From PALSA-612 sp963773055 (lineage in GTDB: Bacteria; Actinomycetota; Thermoleophilia; Gaiellales; Gaiellaceae), in assembly GCA_963773055.1 (NCBI GenBank), contig CAVYZL010000003.1, positions 1 through 64,000 on the forward strand: 64,000 nt of DNA, in the 5' to 3' direction. The position numbers were made by a program, and so were the translations under genes. Under the pieces are notes generated by a model, which was not told where the DNA came from, made no database searches, and was given only the letters and a program-made list of their open reading frames with translations. Of this stretch, positions 58,760 to 64,000 are shown piece by piece; positions within the stretch are counted from its first letter, which is position 1, and every line of letters starts with the position of its first letter.

Positions 58760-60580
58760 CTAGCCGAGCTGGCGGTCGAGGTTCGTCGCCGCGCTGATCA
58801 GCGCGAGGTGGGTGAACGCCTGCGGGAAGTTGCCCAGCTGCTCGCCGCTCGGGCCGATCTCCTCCGAATACAGACCGAGGTGGTTCGCGTACGTGAACAT
58901 CTTCTCGAGCGCGAGCCGCGCGTGGTCGACGCGGCCAGCACGCGCGAGCGCCTCGACGTACCAGAACGAGCAGATCGAGAAGCTTCCCTCCTCGCCGTGG
59001 AGCCCGTCGGGCGCGGCCTGCACGTTGTAGCGGTAGACGAGAGTGTCCGAGACGAGCTCCTTCTCGATCGCCGCGAGCGTCGAGAGCCAGCGCGGATCCG
59101 TCGGCGAGATGAACTTCACGAGCGGCATCAGGAGCACGGAGGCGTCGAGGACGTCGGAGTCGAAGTGCTGGACGAACGCCTGCCGCTCCTCGTTCCAGCC
59201 CTGCCTCATGATCGCGTGGTAGATGGCGTCGCGCGTGCGTGCCCACGCCGGGATGTCGGCGGGCAAGCCGCGCTGGCGCGCGACGCGGATCGCGCGCTCG
59301 ACCGCCACCCAGCACATGAGCCGCGAGTACGTGAACTCCTGCTTGCCGCCGCGCACCTCCCAGATGCCTTCGTCCGGCTGATCCCAGTTCGCCGAGACCC
59401 ACTCGACGATCTCCGTCAGGTCCATCCAGGCGTCATGCGAGATCGGCCGTCCGTACTTGTTGAAGAGGTAGACGGAGTCGATCAGCTCGCCGTAGATGTC
59501 GAGCTGGAGCTGGTTCGCGGCGCCGTTCCCGATTCGCACGGGCGCGGAGCCGCGATAGCCAGCGAGGTGGTCGAGCGTCTCCTCCTCGAGCTCGCTGCGA
59601 CCGTCGATGCCGTATAGCACTTGGAGCGGCCCGCACGGCCCATGCCCCCCACGCTCCCGGGAGCGTTCGGTCAGCCAGTCCCCGAATGCACCGGCCTCCT
59701 CGACGAAGCCGAGCCGCAGGAGCGCGAAGATGGTGAACGACGCGTCGCGGATCCACGTGTACCGGTAGTCCCAGTTGCGCTCGCCGCCGACGATCTCCGG
59801 CAGGCTCGTCGTCGGCGCGGCGACAAGCGCGCCGGTGGGCCGATACGTGAGGAGCTTGAGCGTCAGCGCCGAGCGCATGACCATCTCGCGCCAGCGCCCG
59901 CGGTAGGTCGAGTGCGCAACCCAGCGACGCCAATAGTCGATCGTGCCCGAGAAGAGGTCGCGCGACTCCTCCTCCGTGCGGGGCACGGGGCGCTCGCCCT
60001 CCTCGAGGAAGAACGACGCGCTCTCGTCGGCCTGAAGCGCGAACGCACCGTGCACGCCGCCGTCCGTCCGCTCGAGCGAGACGGCGGACGACAGCGCGAG
60101 CGTCAGTCGCGGTGAGGCGAAGACGGCGCCTCCCTCGACGACGTGGATCTCGGGCTCGGCACGCCCGTAGTCGAAACGCGGCTCGACCTCGACGCGGAAG
60201 CGCATCGAGCCGCGGACGCAGAGCACGCGGCGGACGAGCGTCTGCCGGTGGCCCCCCTGGCGGTCGTCGACGGGAAGGTAGTCGAGCACCTCGCCGATGC
60301 CGTCCGGTGTGAGAAAGCGCGTGATGAGGACGTTCGTGTCCGGGACGTACAGCTGCCTCGTCGTCCACCCGCCGTCGGCGGGCGCGATGCGGTAGAAGCC
60401 GCCGCGCTCGGCGTCGAGGATCGACCCGAATACGCTCGGCGCGTCGAACCTGCCGGGGCAGTACCAGTCGATCGTCCCGTCCGTGCCGACGAGCGCAACC
60501 GAGTGGAGGTCGCCGATGACGCCATGCTCGGCGATCGGCAGGTAGCCGTCGCGGGCGTGCATTGCGCCGGATCGTTCCAT
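58760..60580 (-). CDS. Glycoside hydrolase family 15 (glucoamylase/trehalase-like)
   Basis: Intact 606 residues from ATG 60580. An N-terminal super-beta-sandwich domain (IAEHGVIGDLHSVALVGTDG, GTIDWYCPGRFD) leads into the (alpha/alpha)6 barrel: GERNWDYRYTWIRDASFTIF contains the W and R/D of the substrate pocket, and DEGIWEVRGGKQEFTYSR carries the catalytic Glu region of GH15. No signal peptide, so cytoplasmic. Bacterial GH15 of this type act on trehalose or short alpha-glucans. Divergent from the redox operon. Confidence 0.88.
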   Translation of the reverse strand: MERSGAMHARDGYLPIAEHGVIGDLHSVALVGTDGTIDWYCPGRFDAPSVFGSILDAERGGFYRIAPADGGWTTRQLYVPDTNVLITRFLTPDGIGEVLDYLPVDDRQGGHRQTLVRRVLCVRGSMRFRVEVEPRFDYGRAEPEIHVVEGGAVFASPRLTLALSSAVSLERTDGGVHGAFALQADESASFFLEEGERPVPRTEEESRDLFSGTIDYWRRWVAHSTYRGRWREMVMRSALTLKLLTYRPTGALVAAPTTSLPEIVGGERNWDYRYTWIRDASFTIFALLRLGFVEEAGAFGDWLTERSRERGGHGPCGPLQVLYGIDGRSELEEETLDHLAGYRGSAPVRIGNGAANQLQLDIYGELIDSVYLFNKYGRPISHDAWMDLTEIVEWVSANWDQPDEGIWEVRGGKQEFTYSRLMCWVAVERAIRVARQRGLPADIPAWARTRDAIYHAIMRQGWNEERQAFVQHFDSDVLDASVLLMPLVKFISPTDPRWLSTLAAIEKELVSDTLVYRYNVQAAPDGLHGEEGSFSICSFWYVEALARAGRVDHARLALEKMFTYANHLGLYSEEIGPSGEQLGNFPQAFTHLALISAATNLDRQLG

Positions 60581-60647
60581 CGCGGGCAGGTTAACGGGCG
60601 CTCAACAACTGTCTCAGTTCGCTCTCAGCCTCGACCCGTACGGTCGA

Positions 60648-60944
60648 GTGATGGCGTCGTCGTCTTCGCGTGGCTCGCCCTCGCGGCACGGAGCCGTCCG
60701 CTTGCGTGCGCGACGGGCGAAAGTCGCGCTCGCGGCGATCGCGCTCGGGCTCTTCGCGGCGATGGGCATCGCCGTTCGAGCGGCTCACCCCGGCGCCACG
60801 TCAGCCGGAACCGCGCGACCGACAACGCCGCTGTCGACGCCCTCCGAGTTCGAGAACGCGCTCACCCAGAGCGACGATTCGAGCCAGGGCGGCTTCATCG
60901 CCCCGGCACAAGGTCCCCCGGCCGCGACGACGAGCACGTCGTGA
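60648..60944 (+). CDS. Small membrane-anchored protein in redox operon
   Basis: 98 residues, start GTG 60648 or ATG 60651. A basic N-terminus is followed by one membrane segment (AALAAIALGLFAAMGIAV region, about 27-44) and an exported Ser/Thr/Pro-rich tail with PGATSAGTARP just outside the membrane. The stop overlaps the ApbE start (GTGA). The GAT-S text is only loosely like a flavinylation site. Function unknown. Confidence 0.55.
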   Translation: MMASSSSRGSPSRHGAVRLRARRAKVALAAIALGLFAAMGIAVRAAHPGATSAGTARPTTPLSTPSEFENALTQSDDSSQGGFIAPAQGPPAATTSTS

Positions 60945-61798
60945 CGACCGCGCGCCTCCGTGCGATGGGCTGCGAGCTGGCGGTCGGCGGTGCCACCAAT
61001 GACGAGCTGGAGCAGATCACGCGCCTCTTCGCCGAGCGCGATCGAACGTTCAGTCGCTTTCGGGAGGACAGCGAGCTTTCCCGTGTCAACCGTTTCGCCA
61101 TGCGAACGCTCGTCGTCTCGGACGAGTTCGCGGAGATGCTCCGGGCGAGCCTGTGGGCGGCCGGCGCGACCGACGGTCTCGTCGATCCGACGGTCGGGGC
61201 CTCGATCGTGGCGCTCGGGTACGACCGCGACTTCGACGACCTCGATCCGACACTCACGTGTCAGGAGCCTGTCGCGGCGGGACACTGGACCGCGATCGAC
61301 GTGCAAGACCGGATCCTTGCGCGTCCCATCGCCATCCAGCTCGACCTGAACTGCGTCGTCAAGAGCCGCACCGTCGACGATGCGCTCAAGCTGATTGCCG
61401 GGACGGGATTCGTATCCGCTGGCGGCGACCTCGCCGTGCGCGGCCCACTCGATGTCGCGCTCGCCGACGGCACGACGATCCGGCTCGAGCGCGGTGGAAT
61501 GGCGACCAGCGGCACGCTGACGAGATCGTGGCTCCGCGACGGTCAGCGCCATCACCACCTCGTCGATCCGGCAACGGGAAGATCTGCCGAGTCGCCGTGG
61601 ACGTGCGTGACGGTTGCGGCGACCTCATGCCTGGTGGCGGATGTCGCAGCCAAGGCCGCGTTTCTCAAGGGCGACGGGGGCCCGGGGTGGCTCGACTCGA
61701 TGCGCCTTCCGGGGCGGTTCCTCCGCGAGAACGGCACCGCCACCGTGACGACGGCGTGGGCGGCGCAAGAAACAGGCGCGTCGCGGGTCGCCGCGTGA
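60941..61798 (+). CDS. ApbE-like FAD:protein FMN transferase
   Basis: 285 residues from GTG 60941, overlapping the upstream TGA. RAMGCELAVGGATNDELEQ, FAERDRTFSRFREDSELSRV, GLVDPTVGASIVALGYDRD and LDLNCVVKSRTVDDALKLI (the D-x-N...K region, here with substitutions) and FVSAGGDLAVRG are ApbE signatures; the C-terminal HHHLVDPATGR is the metal site. ApbE attaches FMN to a Thr/Ser of exported redox proteins. It has no clear signal peptide, so the location of action is uncertain. Confidence 0.85.
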   Translation: MTTARLRAMGCELAVGGATNDELEQITRLFAERDRTFSRFREDSELSRVNRFAMRTLVVSDEFAEMLRASLWAAGATDGLVDPTVGASIVALGYDRDFDDLDPTLTCQEPVAAGHWTAIDVQDRILARPIAIQLDLNCVVKSRTVDDALKLIAGTGFVSAGGDLAVRGPLDVALADGTTIRLERGGMATSGTLTRSWLRDGQRHHHLVDPATGRSAESPWTCVTVAATSCLVADVAAKAAFLKGDGGPGWLDSMRLPGRFLRENGTATVTTAWAAQETGASRVAA

Positions 61799-62772
61799 TG
61801 AGCACGCAGACGATCTGGTACGCCGAGCGCGCCGCCGGAGTCGTTTCGTACGTCCTCGTGACGGTGCTCGTCGTGCTGGGCCTCACGCTGTCGAACCGCG
61901 TTCGCACGCAGCGGTGGCCGATGTTCGCGATCGAGGACGTCCACCGCTTCGTGGGCATCCTCGCCGCTGTCTTCATCGCGCTGCACGTGTCGTTGCTCGC
62001 AGTCGACTCGTTCATGCCGTTCACGATCGGACAGATCCTCGTGCCCTTCACGTCGAGCTACCGGCCGCTTGCGACCGGTCTGGGAACCGTCGCGCTCGAG
62101 CTACTCGTGGCGGTCGCGGTCGCGAATGCCCTCCGACGCCGGATCCCCTTTCGGCTCTGGCGGGGAATCCACTACGCGGGCTTCGCGGTGTGGGGGGCTG
62201 CGACCGTTCACGGGCTGACAGCCGGGAGCGACCGACATGACGTCTGGCTGCTCGCCCTCTACCTCGTAGCGGTCACGGCCGTCCTGGCGGGCCTCGCCTT
62301 TCGCGTCAGCGCCTCCCGCCCTGCGCTCGGTCGCGCGATCGGGGTTGGAGCGGTCGGAGCGATCGTGATCGTGGCGATCCTCGCCGTCCTTCCTGCCTCG
62401 TCTCCCACCTCTGCGTCCGCCTCATCGACCGCGAGGTCCACAGCGCTTCCGGCGACGTACCGCGGCGCACTGACGGGCCAGGTTCGGCAGCAGGACAACG
62501 GCCAGGAGTCCCTCATCTCCATCGACGGGCGCGCGGCCGGCTCGAAGCCCGCGCTCGTACGCATCGACCTGCTCGGCAACGCGTTCGGCGTCGAGCAGAC
62601 CTCGCTCCAGATCGAGTTCCCGAACGCCGCGACCTGCGTCGGCACGATCTCGCGATTGGACCCGGCGGGCTTCGCAGGGGCATGCACCACGTCGGCGGGA
62701 GAACAGCGGTCCGTCCAGGGCTCGTGGACGGTGAGCGCCGACGCTGTCCGCGGCCGGCTGTCCATCGGCTAG
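61798..62772 (+). CDS. Ferric-reductase-like membrane protein with exported C-terminal domain
   Basis: 324 residues from ATG 61798, overlapping the ApbE stop (TGATG). Five to six membrane segments with spaced His residues (FAIEDVHRFVGILAAVFIAL, HVSLLAVDS, GIHYAGFAVWGAATVHG) form a heme-binding ferric-reductase-like core. A later segment (VGAVGAIVIVAILAVLPA) is followed by an external domain of about 100 residues (TYRGALTGQVRQQDNG) with a Cys pair. No FAD/NADPH-binding module is attached. With ApbE beside it, a flavin-to-heme electron route across the membrane is plausible. Confidence 0.75.
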   Translation: MSTQTIWYAERAAGVVSYVLVTVLVVLGLTLSNRVRTQRWPMFAIEDVHRFVGILAAVFIALHVSLLAVDSFMPFTIGQILVPFTSSYRPLATGLGTVALELLVAVAVANALRRRIPFRLWRGIHYAGFAVWGAATVHGLTAGSDRHDVWLLALYLVAVTAVLAGLAFRVSASRPALGRAIGVGAVGAIVIVAILAVLPASSPTSASASSTARSTALPATYRGALTGQVRQQDNGQESLISIDGRAAGSKPALVRIDLLGNAFGVEQTSLQIEFPNAATCVGTISRLDPAGFAGACTTSAGEQRSVQGSWTVSADAVRGRLSIG

Positions 62773-62782
62773 CCGCACCAAG

Positions 62783-62816
62783 ATAGTCCGTTGCGGAATA
62801 GTCCGCTACGAACTAT
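62783..62816 (+). promoter_or_regulatory. Repeat/palindrome operator upstream of PadR gene
   Basis: ATAGTCCG occurs at 62783-62790 and again at 62798-62805; the second copy forms an inverted repeat with CGAACTAT (62809-62816). The ATAGT-N9-ACTAT arrangement resembles a PadR-type operator. It lies 10-40 bp before the GTG of the PadR gene, well placed for autorepression. Confidence 0.6.
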
Positions 62817-62825
62817 CATTACCGC

Positions 62826-63356
62826 GTGGCGCACGAGCTGACGACGACGGAAGCGGCCGTCCTCGCTTTGCTCGAGATGGAGGGCGAGCAGTCGCGGTAC
62901 GACCTGATGAAGTTCGTCTCGCAGGCGATCGGCTACGTGTGGGCGCCGGCGAAGACGCAGCTCTATGCCCTGCTTCCGAAGCTCGCCGAGCAGGGACTCG
63001 CGTCGAGCCGCGTGACCCGCGACGGCGCGCGGCCCGAGAAGCGCCTCTACCGGATCACCCCAGCGGGCTCGAGGGCGCTCGACGCGTGGCTGGCCGCCGA
63101 GCCCGACTCGCCGGAGACGTTCTTCCTCCGGCTGTTCGTCGGCGGGCTCGTTCCGCGAGAGGCGCTCGAGGAGCACCTCGTGTGGTTCCGAAGCAGCGTC
63201 GCCGACCAGCTCGCGGAGTACCGCACGCTCGAGCAGACGAACTCGCGCACGGGTCACGACGCGTTCCACTACCTCCTGCTGCGGCTCGGGATCGAGCGCC
63301 AGGAGCACATGCTGCGATGGGCAGACTGGGTCGAGGACGAGCTGCGCGCGGCGTAG
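62826..63356 (+). CDS. PadR-family transcriptional regulator
   Basis: 176 residues from GTG 62826. TTTEAAVLALLEMEGEQSRYD and QLYALLPKLAEQGLASSRVT form the winged-helix DNA-binding domain with the PadR wing (KRLYRITPAGSRALDAWL). The C-terminal helical dimerisation domain (about 95-176) ends HMLRWADWVEDEL. PadR proteins usually repress a divergent or downstream operon and respond to small molecules. The start overlaps nothing; the next gene starts inside its 3' end. Confidence 0.88.
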   Translation: MAHELTTTEAAVLALLEMEGEQSRYDLMKFVSQAIGYVWAPAKTQLYALLPKLAEQGLASSRVTRDGARPEKRLYRITPAGSRALDAWLAAEPDSPETFFLRLFVGGLVPREALEEHLVWFRSSVADQLAEYRTLEQTNSRTGHDAFHYLLLRLGIERQEHMLRWADWVEDELRAA

Positions 63357-64000
63357 CCGCGCTGGCGGCGGCCGTCGCCGCGCTCGCCGTCTTCGGCGTG
63401 CCCGGCTCCGGCGCCGTCCCGGGCGGCGCGACCGACGTGCGCCAGCTCGCGAGCGAGATGGAGGAGATCCATCCGGACCTGTTCGCGACGGTGGCGAAGG
63501 CGCGGTTCCGCGCGGTCGTCGACGACCTCGCGGCGCGAGCGAACGGGCTCTCGGAGAACGAGCTGCTCGTCGGGCTGATGCGCCTCGCCGCCCTGCCGGG
63601 AAACCGGAACGGCCACGGCGGCATCTTCCCCGGCGACCCACAGCACCGGCGGACGATGCATCTCTACCCGATTCGCCTCTACGACTTCGACGACGGGACG
63701 TTCGTGGTCGACGACGACGCCGGGGGCACGCTGATCGGCACCCGGCCCGTCGCGATCAACGGCCGGCCGTACGGGGAGGTAGCCGCCCTCGTACGGCCGC
63801 TCGTCCCCCACGACAACGCATCGAACCTGCGCGGTCTCCTGCCGCACTTCCTGCTGAGCGCCGAGGTGCTCGACGGGCTCGGGGTGGCAGACGGCGTCGG
63901 GCCGCTCGCCTTCACGTTCGCGCGGGCGGACGGCTCGCAGTTCGACGTCACCCTCACACCCGTCGTCGCCGCGCGCTACGTCACGCTCTTCCCCAACCCG
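63317..64000 (+). CDS. Secreted protein, N-terminal part (runs off window)
   Basis: ATG 63317 begins MGRLGRGRAARG, a classic signal peptide (VAALAAAVAALAVFGVPGSG) and an open frame with no stop through 64000 (228 codons). The mature N-terminus DVRQLASEMEEIHPDLFATV and ALPGNRNGHGGIFPGDP resembles the leading region of exported S41-like or PDZ-type hydrolases, but the catalytic part is outside. It overlaps the PadR gene end by 40 nt, so expression is probably linked to PadR. Confidence 0.6.
   Translation, partial: MGRLGRGRAARGVAALAAAVAALAVFGVPGSGAVPGGATDVRQLASEMEEIHPDLFATVAKARFRAVVDDLAARANGLSENELLVGLMRLAALPGNRNGHGGIFPGDPQHRRTMHLYPIRLYDFDDGTFVVDDDAGGTLIGTRPVAINGRPYGEVAALVRPLVPHDNASNLRGLLPHFLLSAEVLDGLGVADGVGPLAFTFARADGSQFDVTLTPVVAARYVTLFPNP

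Overview
The window is high-GC DNA with many GTG starts and tightly packed, often ATGA- or GTGA-overlapping genes. It carries a class II (B12-dependent) ribonucleotide reductase, PadR and LuxR regulators and a Wzy/Wzx-type polysaccharide locus. This fits a high-GC actinomycete; the gene mix is reminiscent of the Thermoleophilia/Gaiellales group, but that placement is inference and no rRNA or marker phylogeny is available here.

Region 1 (about 1-37 kb) is a large surface or exopolysaccharide locus. It has an initiating phosphoglycosyl transferase (24726-26280), a Wzx flippase (9080-10663), a PssD/PssE glycosyltransferase pair, a Wzz-like chain-length protein, a Wzy/O-antigen-ligase protein, about eight glycosyltransferases, an asparagine-synthetase-like amidotransferase, a DegT aminotransferase next to a hexapeptide acyltransferase, a Gfo/Idh oxidoreductase, two NodB-type deacetylases, an ATP-grasp ligase and several methyltransferases. 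Interleaved are four large secreted proteins: two parallel beta-helix proteins (6380-8231, 18632-21148) and two DUF4038/GH140-like glycosidases (30387-31967, 32197-35374). Long proline linkers and a repeated module of about 165 residues link members of the two classes. They look like the matrix-binding or matrix-remodelling output of the locus.

Region 2 (35.4-40.2 kb, minus strand) is a compact run reading adenylation-carrier-thioesterase synthetase, phosphopantetheinyl transferase, PhyH-like oxygenase, FkbM methyltransferase: a candidate small-molecule or acyl-modification operon.

Region 3 (40.3-64 kb) is mostly ordinary chromosomal content: an epimerase, a zinc metallopeptidase, a LytR_C protein, a second O-antigen-ligase-like protein with a TPR-like tail, nrdJ, an HNH protein, a cupin-rich stretch, a formamidase-family enzyme, a DUF1326-DUF2182 pair, an ABC exporter, a GH15 enzyme, an ApbE/ferric-reductase-like redox operon, and a PadR regulator overlapping a secreted protein that runs off the end. 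A terminal PAP2-family gene runs off the left end.

Many genes in 1.6-38.8 kb (and a few later) are split by +/-1 frameshifts while both halves remain well conserved. I annotate each such gene as one locus. Uncorrected sequencing indels are the likeliest cause; true decay cannot be excluded from sequence alone. No tRNA, rRNA, CRISPR array, insertion sequence or intergenic gap above 300 bp was found.
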